Shown in pieces: positions 12,202-24,423 of a DNA stretch of 64,000 nucleotides. The notes under the pieces were generated by a model. It was not told the DNA's origin, did not search any database, and worked only from the letters and a program-made list of their open reading frames with translations. Position 1 is the first letter of the stretch. Every line of letters begins with the position of its first letter. A program made the position numbers and the translations under genes. Source of the stretch: Lutraria lutraria (lineage: Eukaryota > Mollusca > Bivalvia > Venerida > Mactridae); NCBI GenBank assembly GCA_964023205.1, contig OZ026844.1:30117326-30181325 (forward strand). The letters run 5' to 3'.

Positions 12202-13148
12202 CAGTCAATCTTGTATTAAGCGACCGCCCAAGGGAAAGACCAAAAGTTGTCTCTTAACACAATGGTCTCTTAATACAAAAACCTGAAGTTTCCGATAGTT
12301 GAACTATACCTAAAGCCCCAGCCTGGTTTCATTTCAAATCGAAAATCGTGTCTGTCTTATACATGGTGCAAAGATTGGTCCATTTTATCTGTGACAAAAC
12401 ATTACAGACAAATTAAATCTATTTTTTTACCGGAGAAGAAATTTGTCAAACGTGAGACAAGGGAAATAAATCGTTTTTCATAGCGATGGTCTAAAAACCC
12501 GTACGATTCCGTACTTTTCATGGATTTCTTTGTCGAAGAGGTCTGTAGTGGACGCTAGTTTGAAAATCAACAACAAATGTTGCTGATCGTGCCGTTAATT
12601 ACGATACCCTCATGATGTTGAGAAGTATGAATACTTGGGTTATTAGTTGGTGTTTTGATAGAAAAGTCATTATCACGCTTTCGTAAAACTTACGTAACAC
12701 AAGGTTACTGTAAACAAAAAATGGCGCGGTTTTCTTCAATGTCTTTCGTCATTTATTTTGCTAAAAACTCTTATTTTTTTACATTTATAACAATAATTTC
12801 CCCAAGGATTTCCAATGATACAACATGTATTTTACCCGAGTCCTACACTCTAGTGCACTATGCATACACAAGTGATTACGGTCATGTTTTTCACACGTTC
12901 GTCAGGTGTTAATTATGTTAATTGTTTACAATTAACAATATATGGGAATTAACGGTTTGACATGTAAAACGGTCGCTTAATGAAAAGATCTGGCAGATTT
13001 TGTAGACATAATGGCGGTCGCTGGTCACGTTGAGCAAAGGTCGCTTAACACATTAAAAACATAGTGCAAAAACGCTCGGGGGATTTTTAAGTGGTCGCTT
13101 AAGAAAAAGGTCGCTTAGTACACGTGGTCGCATGAGCAAGATTTACTG
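12202..13148. mobile_element. 947-bp TA-flanked non-autonomous DNA transposon
   Basis: The ends are CAGTCAATCTTG (12,202) and CAAGATTTACTG (to 13,148), inverted with one mismatch and bordered by TA on both sides. Inside the termini, 'aagcgacc' on the left and several 'ggtcgctta' on the right form inverted subterminal repeats, with extra right-hand copies at ~12,972, 13,050 and 13,112. There is no transposase. TA duplication suggests mobilisation by a Tc1/mariner/IS630-type enzyme. Confidence 0.75.
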
Positions 13149-13192
13149 TACCTTGGTAAGATAACCGTCTGAAGACTCTCATCTTTTTCAAA

Positions 13193-13510
13193 CTATTCTC
13201 CTTGAAATGTTATGCACTTTTTACAGTGTTTTACCCATGAGTAGAAGCTTTTATTGTATGTATCAGACTCAAGGGAAGCGAATGCGGACTGTACTGCAGT
13301 ATGCAGGTCTTCTATCCCATCGCACTGTCTTCCTCGTAAATACCGCTTTAAAGCCGTTTTCTTCATTGCAGAGTTGCCGTATGCCTTAATCAACATTTCC
13401 ATTGTTTCTTTTCCCGATTTTCCATTTAAAGCACAACATTTCACCGCCGTTCTCTGTTCGGCACTCATTTTTATGCACCTTGCATAAACAATATGTCTGC
13501 TAATGCTCAA
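13193..13510 (-). pseudogene. Internally deleted mariner transposase
   Basis: The 105-codon frame starts with a mariner-type HTH ('SAEQRTAVKCCALNGKSGKE') and ends with the characteristic mariner C-terminus ('YNKSFYSWVKHCKKCITFQG'). The two are joined after 'KKTALKRYLRG' without the ~200-residue catalytic core carrying the D,D,D residues. Full mariner proteins are about 340-350 residues. This is therefore a deletion derivative that kept an open frame across the junction and cannot encode an active enzyme. It starts only 45 bp from the neighbouring TA element, and its own TIRs were not resolved. Confidence 0.6.
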
Positions 13511-14494
13511 ATGACGTCATACGTTAATATGAGGTCTTGGATGTTGTGCCAAGAGTTGGTGCCATATTATGACAAATTTTGGTGACGAAATCTGATCAGT
13601 TGCAAGAGAGAGACGCCGTTTCCTGAGCAACAAATGCTTTCTTTTTATTACATTTTGGGCCGGGTTTTCAAACATGACGTTGTCATAGTGACCGCCGTGG
13701 TGATCTAGACTATAATTGGAAAATATTATTTTCCCCGGTAATACATAATTGTTTTATATAAAAATGTGACAATTTGGTTGAGCGTAGATAATAGTTGTTT
13801 GAGTAACAGCACTTTTCCATATATTTATTGAACACCCCTCGTATATTGCTACAAGAATGCCACACAAAGTTGACAAAGAAAGAGCCTGCATATGGCAATA
13901 AAGAAAACTAAGAAAACAAACATAAAATCACAGCATAAAATTAAAAGTAAAATTGGTGTGGAAGTTGCTGATCTTGACCTAAGCTTAAAAATTGCTCTAA
14001 AACAAACAACAGAAATAAATAAGACTCTGAAGACAAAAAGAAACACCAAAGTGCGACCAATAAGAAAAGTTTTAAAAACAACTACCCGCCCCCCCCCCCC
14101 CCCCCCCCAAAGAGAAGAGAGGGAAGAACTGATCAGCAGCCACCTCACAAGTTGAAGAGCATCAAAAACAACTAATGATTATTCAGGCAAGAATTGGACA
14201 GGCAATGTAGAAGGAATAAAATGTAACTATGCAGTCAGTGGATGCTCCATAAGAGGAACTGCGGTCTCCGACCTTAGGATCCTGAACTCAATCAGAGCCC
14301 TCCCTGGGCACACAGAACGACCCCAGGGTGCCAAGGCCACTCCCCACCCCCAGCTCAGCCAATATACTGACTGAACTAGGGTTGGGAGTGTCCCTGATCC
14401 CAACATATCATATTTGAGAAGGGGGTCCATAACTCAACCTTCTCGACATGACAACTATACAAAACCAAAAGGCATAATCTATATAAGCAAGATG
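13511..14494. other. No gene recognised; C-homopolymer
   Basis: It contains a ~20-base C run at 14,089-14,108 and a GC-richer block at ~14,230-14,430 with no recognisable identity. Open frames here (13,849-14,155 on both strands) are lysine/threonine-rich or driven by the C run and are not supported as genes. Confidence 0.5.
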
Positions 14495-17400
14495 CATGCA
14501 AGAAAGGAAATTTTCTCACAAACTGTCATTTCTAGAAATGTAATAAAACCAAAAGTAACCATACCATACCAAATCTGTTCTCATCACAGATTTCCATTGA
14601 TCCATTCTACTTGTATGTAATGGTCCCATGTTTCTACTATCTACAATTAAAGAATAAATGAAAGATAAAAATGTGTGTTAATGCGTCCGCACAAAATTTT
14701 TTTCTCTCCAACTGCCATTTCTAAAATGTTAATAAACTCCAAAGTAAACATAGCATGGCCAAGCCTTTTGAGACACTGATTTCTACTGATGTCCATTACT
14801 AGCATGTGCACTTTCAATTCTGCAGACCTAATAATGGTAGAGATATTGAACATCAAAGATTTTCAGCAACTCTCAGAGACTTTTCACGGAAATGGTTATT
14901 TCTAGAATTTCAATAAAGTCAAAAGTAAGCAGAGCATAGCAAATTCAATCTTGCCACCAACTTTCGTCATGCTAACTACTTGTAAGTAAAGTTGCATTCA
15001 TGTACCAACAACGATTAAGGAGAAAATGAAAAATTAGAATTGACAAAAAATCTTGCCGCTAGGAAATTTTCTCACAATCTGTCATTTCTAGAAATGTAAT
15101 ACAACCAAAAGTAACCATACCATACCAAATCTGTTCTCATCACAGATTTCCATTGATCCACTCTACTTGTATGTAATGGTCCCATGTTTCTACTATCTAC
15201 AATTAAAGAATAAATGAAAGATAAAAATGTGTGTTAATGCGTTCGCATGAAAAAATTTTCTCTCCAACTGCCATTTCTAAAATGTTAATAAACTCCAAAG
15301 TAAACATAGCATGGCCAAGCCTTTTGAGACACTGATATCTACTGATGTCCATTACTAGCATGTGCACTTTCAATTTTGCAGACTAATAATGGTAGAGATA
15401 TTGAACATCAAAGATTTTGAGTAACTCTCAGAGACTTTTCATGGAACTGGTTATTTCTAGAATTTCAATAAAGTCAAAAGTAAGCAGAGCATAGCAAATT
15501 CAATCTTGCCACCAACTTTTGTTCATGCTAACTACTTGTAAGTAAAGTTGCATTCATGTACCAACAACTATTAAGGAGAAAATGAAAAATTAGAATTGTC
15601 AAAAAATCTTGCCGCTAGGAAATTTTCTCACAAACTGTCATTTCTAGAAATGTAATAAAACCAAAAGTAACCATACCATACCAAATCTGTTCTCATCACA
15701 GATTTCCATTGATCCACTCTACTTGTATGTAATGGTCCCATGTTTCTACTATCTACAATTAAAGAATAAATGAAAGATAAAAATGTGTGTTAATGCGTCC
15801 GCACAAAGATTTTTTCTCTCCAACTGCCATTTCTAAAATGTTAATAAACTCCAAAGTAAACATAGCATGGCCAAGCCTTTTGAGACACTGATTTCTACTG
15901 ATGTCCATTACTAGCATGTGCACTTTCAATTTTGCAGACCAAATAATGGTAGAGATATTGAACATCAAATATTTTCAGCAACTCTCAGAGACTTTTCACG
16001 GAACTGGTTATTTCTAGAATTTCAATAAAGTCAAAAGTAAGCAGAGCATAGCAAATTCAATATTGTTACCAACTTTTGTTCATGCTAACTACTTGTAAGT
16101 AAAGTTGCATTCATGTACCAACAACGATTAAGGAGAAAATGAAAAATTAGAATTGTCAAAAAATCTTGCCGCTAGGAAATTTTCTCACAAACTGTCATTT
16201 CTAGAAATGTAATAAAACCAAAAGTAACCATACCATACCAAATCTGTTCTCATCACAGATGTCCATTGATCCACTCTACTTGTATGTAATGGTCCCATGT
16301 TTCTACTATCTACAATTAAAGAATGAATGAAAGATAAAAATGTGTGTTAATGCGTCCGCATGAAAAAATTTTCTCTCCAACTGCCATTTCTAAAATCTTA
16401 ATAAACTCCAAAGTAAACATAGCATGGCCAAGCCTTTTGAGACACTAATTTCTACTGATGCCCATTACTAGCATGTGCACTTTCAATTCTGCAGACCTAA
16501 TAATGGTAGAGATATTGAACATCAAAGATTTTCAGCAACACTCAGAGATTTTTCACGGAAATGGTTATTTCTAGAATTTCAATAAAGTCAAAAGTAAGCA
16601 GAGCATAGCAAATTCAATATTGTCACCAACTTTTGTTCATGCTAAAGTTGCATTCATGTACCAACAACTATTAAGGAGAAAATGAAAAATTAGAATTGTC
16701 AAAAAATCTTGCCGCTAGGAAATTTTCTCACAAACTGTCATTTCTAGAAATGTAATAAAACCAAAAGTAACCATACCATACCAAATCTGTTCTCATCACA
16801 GATTTCCATTGATCCACTCTACTTGTATGTAATGGTCCCATGTTTCTACTATCTACAATTTAAGAGTAAATGAAAGATAAAATGTGTGGTAAAGCGTACG
16901 CGCAAGAAACTTCTCTCTCCAACTGCCATTTCTAAAATGTTAATAAACTCCAAAGTAAACATAGCATGGCCAAGCCTTTTGAGACACTGATATCTACTGA
17001 TGTCCATTACTAGCATGTGCACTTTCAATTTTGCAGACCTAATAATGGTAGAGATATTGAACATCAAAGATTTTGAGTAACTCTCAGAGACTTTTCACGG
17101 AACTGGTTATTTCTAGAATTTCAATAAAGTCAAAAGTAAGCAGAGCATAGCAAATTCAATCTTGCCACCAACTTTTGTTCATGCTAACTACTTGTAAGTA
17201 AAGTTGCATTCATGTACCAACAACGATTAAGGAGAAAATGAAAAATTAGAATTGTCAAAAAATCTTGCCGCTAGGAAATTTTCTCACAAACTGTCATTTC
17301 TAGAAATGTAATAAAACCAAAAGTAACCATACCATACCAAATCTGTTCTCATCACAGATTTCCATTGATCCACTCTACTTGTATGTAATGGTCCCATGTT

Positions 17401-20400
17401 TCTACTATCTACAATTAAAGAATAAATGAAAGATAAAAATGTGTGTTAATGCGTCCGCACAAAAATTTTTTCTCTCCAACTGCCATTTCTAAAATGTTAA
17501 TAAACTCCAAAGTAAACATAGCATGGCCAAGCCTTTTGAGACACTGATTTCTACTGATGTCCATTACTAGCATGTGCACTTTCAATTTTGCAGACCAAAT
17601 AATGGTAGAGATATTGAACATCAAATATTTTCAGCAACTCTCAGAGACTTTTCACGGAACTGGTTATTTCTAGAATTTCAATAAAGTCAAAAGTAAGCAG
17701 AGCATAGCAAATTCAATATTGTTACCAACTTTTGTTCATGCTAACTACTTGTAAGTAAAGTTGCATTCATGTACCAACAACGATTAAGGAGAAAATGAAA
17801 AATTAGAATTGTCAAAAAATCTTGCCGCTAGGAAATTTTCTCACAAACTGTCATTTCTAGAAATGTAATAAAACCAAAAGTAACCATACCATACCAAATC
17901 TGTTCTCATCACAGATGTCCATTGATCCACTCTACTTGTATGTAATGGTCCCATGTTTCTACTATCTACAATTAAAGAATGAATGAAAGATAAAAATGTG
18001 TGTTAATGCGTCCGCATGAAAAAAATTTCTCTCCAACTGCCATTTCTAAAATCTTAATAAACTCCAAAGTAAACATAGCATGGCCAAGCCTTTTGAGACA
18101 CTAATTTCTACTGATGCCCATTACTAGCATGTGCACTTTCAATTCTGCAGACCTAATAATGGTAGAGATATTGAACATCAAAGATTTTCAGCAACACTCA
18201 GAGATTTTTCACGGAAATGGTTATTTCTAGAATTTCAATAAAGTCAAAAGTAAGCAGAGCATAGCAAATTCAATATTGTCACCAACTTTTGTTCATGCTA
18301 AAGTTGCATTCATGTACCAACAACTATTAAGGAGAAAATGAAAAATTAGAATTGTCAAAAAATCTTGCCGCTAGGAAATTTTCTCACAAACTGTCATTTC
18401 TAGAAATGTAATAAAACCAAAAGTAACCATACCATACCAAATCTGTTCTCATCACAGATTTCCATTGATCCACTCTACTTGTATGTAATGGTCCCATTGT
18501 TCTACTATCTACAATTAAAGAGTAAATGAAAGATAAAATGTGTGGTAAAGCGTACGCGCAAGAAACTTTTCTCTCCAACTGCCATTTCTAAAATGTTAAT
18601 AAACTCCAAAGTAAACATAGCATGGCCAAGCCTTTTGAGACACTGATTTCTACTGATGTCCATTACTAGCATGTGCACTTTCAATTTTGCAGACCTAATA
18701 ATGGTAGAGATATTGAACATCAAAGATTTTCAGCAACTCTCAGAGACTTTTCACGGAACTGGTTATTTCTAGAATTTCAATAAAGTCAAAAGTAAGCAGA
18801 GCATAGCAAATTCAATATTGTTACCAACTTTTGTTCATGCTAACTACTTGTAAGTAAAGTTTCATTCATGTACCAACAACGATTAAGGAGAAAATGAAAA
18901 ATTAGAATTGTCAAAAAATCTTGCCGCTAGGAAATTTTCTCACAAACTGTCATTTCTAGAAATGTAATAAAACCAAAAGTAACCATACCATACCAAATCT
19001 GTTCTCATCACAGATTTCCATTGATCCACTCTACTTGTATGTAATGGTCCCATGTTTCTACTATCTACAATTAAAGAGTAAATGAAAGATAAAATGTGTG
19101 GTAAAGCGTACGCGCAAGAAACTTTTCTCTCCAACTGCCATTTCTAAAATGTTAATAAACTCCAAAGTAAACATAGCATGGCCAAGCCTTTTGAGACACT
19201 GATTTCTACTGATGTCCATTACTAGCATGTGCACTTTCAATTCTGCAGACCTAATAATGGTAGAGATATTGAACATCAAAGATTTTCAGCAACTCTCAGA
19301 GACTTTTCACGGAAATGGTTATTTCTAGAATTTTAATAAAGTCAAAAGTAAGCAGAGCATAGCAAATTCAATCTTGCCACCAACTTTTGTTCATGCTAAC
19401 TACTTGTAAGTAAAGTTGCATTCATGTACCAACAACGATTAAGGAGAAAATGAAAAATTAGAATTGTCAAAAAATCTTGCCGCTAGGAAATTTTCTCACA
19501 AACTGTCATTTCTAGAAATGTAATACAACCAAAAGTAACCATACCATACCAAATCTGTTCTCATCACAGATTTCCATTGATCCACTCTACTTGTATGTAA
19601 TGGTCCCATGTTTCTACTATCTACAATTAAAGAATAAATGAAAGATAAAAATGTGTGTTAATGCGTTCGCATGAAAAAATTTTCTCTCCAACTGCCATTT
19701 CTAAAATGTTAATAAACTCCAAAGTAAACATAGCATGGCCAAGCCTTTTGAGACACTGATTTCTACTGATGCCCATTACTAGCATGTGCACTTTCAATTT
19801 TGCAGACCTAATAATGGTAGAGATATTGAACATCAAAGATTTTCAGCAACTCTCAGAGACTTTTCACGGAACTGGTTATTTCTAGAATTTCAATAAAGTC
19901 AAAAGTAAGCAGAGCATAGCAAATTCAATCTTGCCACCAACTTTTGTTCATGCTAACTACTTGTAAGTAAAGTTGCATTCATGTACCAACATCGATTAAG
20001 GAGAAAATGAAAAATTAGAATTGTCAAAAAATCTTGCCACTAGGAAATTTTCTCACAAACTGTCATTTCTAGAAATGTAATACAACCAAAAGTAACCATA
20101 CCATACCAAATCTGTTCTCATCACAGATTTCCATTGATCCACTCTACTTGTATGTAATGGTCCCATGTTTCTACTATCTACAATTAAAGAGTAAATGAAA
20201 GATAAAATGTGTGGTAAAGCGTACGCGCAAGAAACTTTTCTCTCCAACTGCCATTTCTAAAATGTTAATAAACTCCAAAGTAAACATAGCATGGCCAAGC
20301 CTTTTGAGACACTAATTTCTACTGATGCCCATTACTAGCATGTGCACTTTCAATTTTGCAGACCTAATAATGGTAGAGATATTAAACATCAAAGATTTTC

Positions 20401-21366
20401 AGCAACTCTTAGAGACTTTTCACGGAAATGGTTATTTCTAGAATTTCAATAAAGTCAATAGTAAGCAGAGCATAGCAAATTCAATCTTGTCACCAACTTT
20501 TGTTCATGCTAACTACTTGTAAGTAAAGTTGCATTCATGTACCAACAATGATTAAGGAGAAAATGAAAAATTAGAATTGTCAAAAAATCTTGCCGCTAGG
20601 AAATTTTCTCACAAACTGTCATTTCTAGAAATGTAATAAAACCAAAAGTAACCATACCATACCAAATCTGTTCTCATCACAGATTTCCATTGATCCATTC
20701 TACTTGTATGTAATGGTCCCATGTTTCTACTATCTACAATTAAAGAATAAATGAAAGATAAAAATGTGTGTTAATGCTCCGCACAAAAAAAATTTCCCTC
20801 CAACTGCCATTTCTAAAATGTTAATAAACTCCAAAGTAAACATAGCATGGCCAAGCCTTTTGAGACACAGATTTCTACTGATGTCCATTACTAGCATGTG
20901 CACTTTCAATTTTGCAGACCAAATAATGGTAGAGATATTGAACATCAAAGATTTTCAGCAACTCTCAGAGACTTTTCACGGAAATGGTTATTTCTAGAAT
21001 TTCAATAAAGACAAAAGTAAGCAGAGCATAGCAAATTCAATCTTGCCACCAACTTTTGTTCATGCTAACTACTTGTAAGTAAAGTTGCATTCATGTACCA
21101 ACAACGATTAAGGAGAAAATGAAAAATTAGAATTGTCAAAAAATCTTGCCGCTAGGAAATGTAATACAACCAAAAGTAACCATACCATACCAAATCTGTT
21201 CTCATCACAGATTTCCATTGATCCACTCTACTTGTATGTAATGGTCCCATGTTTCTACTATCTACAATTAAAGAGTAAATGAAAGATAAAAATGTGTGGT
21301 AAAGCGTACGCGCAAGAAACTTTTCTCTCCAACTGCCATTTCTAAAATGTTAATAAACTCCACAGT
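14495..21366. repeat. Satellite array, 556-bp monomer, ~12.5 copies
   Basis: The anchor 'ctacaattaaag' sits at 14,643, 15,199, 15,755, 16,312, 16,855, 17,411, 17,968, 18,511, 19,067, 19,623, 20,180, 20,736 and 21,264. Spacings are therefore 556-557 bp except two of 543 and a last one of 528. Each monomer is three diverged ~185-bp units: 'tttctcacaaactgtcattt', 'tttctctccaactgccattt' and 'ttttcacgga.ctggttatt' starts, each followed by 'ataaa.(t/c)caaaagtaa(c/g)ca'. The 543-bp units lack 'ctacttgtaagtaa'. The 69-72-codon minus-strand frame in every unit is shared repeat sequence, not a gene family. Confidence 0.95.
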
Positions 21367-22066
21367 AAACCTAGCGACCGAGTTTTTGACCCAAGATGAC
21401 CAGTGTTTAAATTCATCCATGATATGGGCCGCATCATGCGATTATGTGTCTTGGCACTATGACGTCATTACGAGAAAATGGCGCCTAAAGTTTTTAATGT
21501 CACCCGCGAAATTACGTCCTTATTGCATACATCATATAACATGATAAACACCTCAAGATCAATATTAGATTTAGCCATAATTATTCCTGAGGACAGATGG
21601 AATCACTTAAGGTAAGATAATCAAACCAGAGGCATATTCAGCCTTGTATGAAATGATATGTATCCCTAATCCCTGCATCCCACTTGCTACATGCTGTCTT
21701 AAAATATTACGCCCCCCCCCCCCCCCCCGCTACCCTGAGATCATGGATCCACCTCTGCAAAGTATCGTTATTAATTCTTTCGATCATTGGCTAAATGGTT
21801 TAATTGTTTCATCAAAAGATATAAACCCTGTGTTGTTTTCATGTCATCACTGTTGATGTTTTTTAAAACACTCGACCTGACTGAGTTCAGTCTGTTTACG
21901 ACTTGAAAATGAAAAACGATTGTCATGGTTAAATATATTGTTTTGATTTCAAACCCACTGCTATTGTAATAGCACGTTTTAATAAACGTTTAAAATATTT
22001 GTTGTGCTCAAACATTGTATCTATTTATAGTACAATTGCAAGTTTATTGACTGCGCGCGTGCGCTG
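21367..22066. other. No gene recognised
   Basis: Unique-looking sequence beginning abruptly where the satellite monomer stops at ~21,366. It holds a C run at ~21,711-21,728. No coding region or RNA supported. Confidence 0.5.
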
Positions 22067-22360
22067 GAATAATAATAATAATAATGACTTTATTTCAAGA
22101 GGCTGCACATTTGGATAAAACCAATCTTCCATGTGGGCCTCAAAGTATACATTTGCATATTATGGTGACTTATATGTACACTGAGAGTGGTATTTAGTTA
22201 GGAAACTCTCATCCTAAAAGATGATAGATTTTCAATAGTTCTGATTTCTAATAGTATTTCATTCCAAATTTTTGGACCAGAATATGATAGGGAATTACGA
22301 AGGAATTCAATATTTGGTTTAGGGATAACAAGTTTTTTATTTGAAGAGGATCAAATAAAA
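22067..22360 (-). pseudogene. 3' end of a CR1/L2-type LINE
   Basis: The minus-strand translation contains 'IEFLRNSLSYSGPKIWNEIL' then 'LEIRTIENLSSFRMRVS' and a stop. This is the usual C-terminal signature of non-LTR reverse transcriptases (NSLRYSGPxLWNxLPxxIRxxxSLxxFK). About 130 bp of 3' UTR follows, ending in an (ATT)n tail at 22,069-22,085, as expected for this LINE group. Only the extreme 3' end is present, a typical 5'-truncated insertion. Confidence 0.7.
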
Positions 22361-22414
22361 AAAAAAAAAAAGAATTATTGTCTTATACTTTAATTATTAC
22401 CATGTAAAACTTAA

Positions 22415-22500
22415 CGTACCTGTAGCTCAGTGGAGTAGATGCTGAGTTCTAAGTCTGGTGATCAGGGTTCGCTCCATGTCACAGACGTTCTTTTTTTCCT
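22415..22500 (+). ncRNA. tRNA-like Pol III unit (SINE head or tRNA pseudogene)
   Basis: An A-box match TAGCTCAGTGG (22,423-22,433) and a B-box-like GGTTCGCTCC (22,466-22,475, one base short of GGTTCGANTCC) are spaced as in a tRNA. A T7 run (22,491) could terminate Pol III. The acceptor stem does not close properly, so it is not a functional tRNA gene. A tRNA-derived SINE head is the likelier reading. Confidence 0.5.
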
Positions 22501-22929
22501 TTTTTTTCTGTACAAAGACATTCTATAACATTTAAGTATTAAACTTGTTATTTATAATAAGATTTATTTTAATGTGTTTAATAAAATTTTAACAAATATC
22601 TAGAGTTATTCATTATTTCAGGGTTCCCACAAATTTCTGCTGGTAAAATTCCAGACTTTTTCCCGACTTTTTCAAGTTTTTTTGTAAAATTCCAGGTTTT
22701 ACAGTCGAGGATATCTATACATTTTTCAAACCTTTTGCAGGCTCAGAAGGGGAGAGACATCATTATGTGATGCATGTTTGTAAATTGCATTCTAATAAAC
22801 TGTATAAAAGGCATACTGAAACATTGGTTTGTGTTTCTAGTTTCCTAGAGATCACACTTATGTTATTTTGTCTAGCAAAACATTGAAGTCCTCTCCCCAA
22901 GTTACATAACTGTAAACATACTTAATGTC

Positions 22930-23227
22930 GGTCTCACTATTTAGCGTCCAGAAGCGTCCAGAGGCGTCCAGAAGCGTCCAGAGTGTTTTTTGTGTAGTAA
23001 AAGAGAAATAGATGGCGTCCAAAGATACATTTGTATTAATTATACATATTTGAATGAGAAACATTAAAAAGTAATGCTCAAATAAATCATAAAAACCCGT
23101 AATTTGATATTTTGTTCAGTTAGCGAACATCGAATACGCCGCCATCTTTGATCAAGGGACTTAACCAAACATGATCGAAGCGTCATTAGATTGTCTCCCT
23201 TTCTGAATTAGCGTCCAGAGATTTATT
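22930..23227 (+). repeat. Left terminal inverted repeat of the MULE
   Basis: It opens with four close-packed gcgtccaga words (22,943-22,983) and continues to 'ctgaattagcgtccagagat'. It is the reverse complement of 28,385-28,682 with about three differences (near 23,028, 23,151 and 23,161). It contains 'cgccgccatctttg', the reverse of an AAGATGGCGGC YY1/initiator-type motif, so any promoter there would point outward. Confidence 0.9.
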
Positions 23228-23855
23228 TACTATAAATGAATATGAATGCAGTGTCCAGAGATTTTTGCACTATACTAATATTAAAGTTTTTATTAATACA
23301 GCGTTCAGCGATAGTGTAATTTGATAAATTAGCGTACAGAGATTTTTACACTATATATATATATATAATTTGTATTAGATTGTATCACTAGTTGAATTGG
23401 CGTCCAGAGATTTTTACACTATATATTTATATATAATTTAGCGTCCAGAGATTTTATGCAAAACGGCGTCCAGAGATTTTTACACTAACATGTAATACAG
23501 CGTCCAGAGATTGTATATAATGTTGAATTAGCGTCCAGAGATTGTATTACTAGTTGAATTGGCGTCCAGAGATTTTTACACTAACATGTAATACAGCGTC
23601 CAGAGATTGTATATAATGTTGAATTAGCGTTACAAAGACTAGAACAATACATATAATGAAAGGCAATATTACATATAATACTAATAAATTGTTAGATGTA
23701 CCAGTACATGTATAAAAGAATATATATATACTCAGCATTACACAAAAAGGGAAATATATCAATTTTAGCGTCCAGAGATTTTCAAACTGTCATTGTGGAA
23801 TACAGCGTACAGAGATTGTATATATCTTGTTGAATTAGCGTCCAGAGATTTTACA
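23211..23855 (+). repeat. Left subterminal array of GCGTCCAGAGAT words
   Basis: At least twelve copies of gcgtccagagatt(t/g) or one-base variants occur, many as 'gcgtccagagatttttacac' followed by 'taacatgtaatac' or 'ataatgttgaatta' spacers of about 30-35 bp. One ~95-bp stretch (gcgtccagagatttttacac ... gttgaatta) is repeated almost exactly at 23,466 and 23,562. Multiple copies inside both ends suggest transposase-binding sites, as known for other Mutator-like elements. Confidence 0.85.
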
Positions 23856-23869
23856 CTATGATTATCTGT

Positions 23870-24423
23870 AATTTATGTAATTTTTAACAAAATCATGAAT
23901 CATCAATTAAGTTTTAATTTATAAAGTATATTCTATTCTATCAAGATATACATAATAAAAAAACATGAAGTACATTTTGTTAATTGCAATTGACAAACTG
24001 TGAATTAAGTTTCGCATGACACGTGGCAGCTAAACTAATTAAGGATCAAGCCGTTAAACCGATTGTTTGATTAGGCGTGAACACGTGCCAAACAAATTAA
24101 GGACCAAGCTATCTATCACAGCCGTTAAACCAAGCACACACGCTTGTTGGTAACAGTTTGCTAAATCAAGGCTTTGAACATTATTTCGGACAGAATAAAT
24201 ACGTCGTAGTTAAGCATATCGATACACTTCGTGTTCACTGCTCTGTCTATGCACATAGCTATTCATACGAATCAACCTGCCAATATATCAACATATATAT
24301 TCATTATATATTTTGACATAAATTATAGTAAGTACACTTACCTTTATTTATACTTTATTTTTTGTGATTGTTGGAAGTCATTTGTTGTCAGTTTATCGTC
24401 ATATATTGTGACATAAGTCCATA
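23870..24423 (+). promoter_or_regulatory. Leader/upstream region of the transposase gene
   Basis: It holds two imperfect direct repeats ('aattaaggatcaagccgtta' type, at ~24,038 and ~24,095) and an AT-rich 'gaataaatacg' about 230 bp before the start codon that could act as a TATA-like element. It is placed between the subterminal array and the ATG, so it is the expected promoter and 5' UTR. No start site can be read from sequence alone. Confidence 0.35.

Noticed and set aside
13849..14155. Overlapping ~90-100-codon frames on both strands around the C run
   Set aside because: Both depend on the homopolymer (poly-Pro/poly-Gly). There is no domain and they are shadows of each other.
14647..20948. 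Repeated 64-72-codon minus-strand frames (starting MMFNIST or MERKVSC) in every satellite unit
   Set aside because: They follow the repeat period exactly, vary at their ends with repeat indels, and show no start context or domain. They are shared satellite sequence, not a gene family.
22415..22500. Functional tRNA gene
   Set aside because: The A and B boxes are present, but the acceptor stem does not pair and the B box lacks a base, so only a tRNA-like unit is reported.
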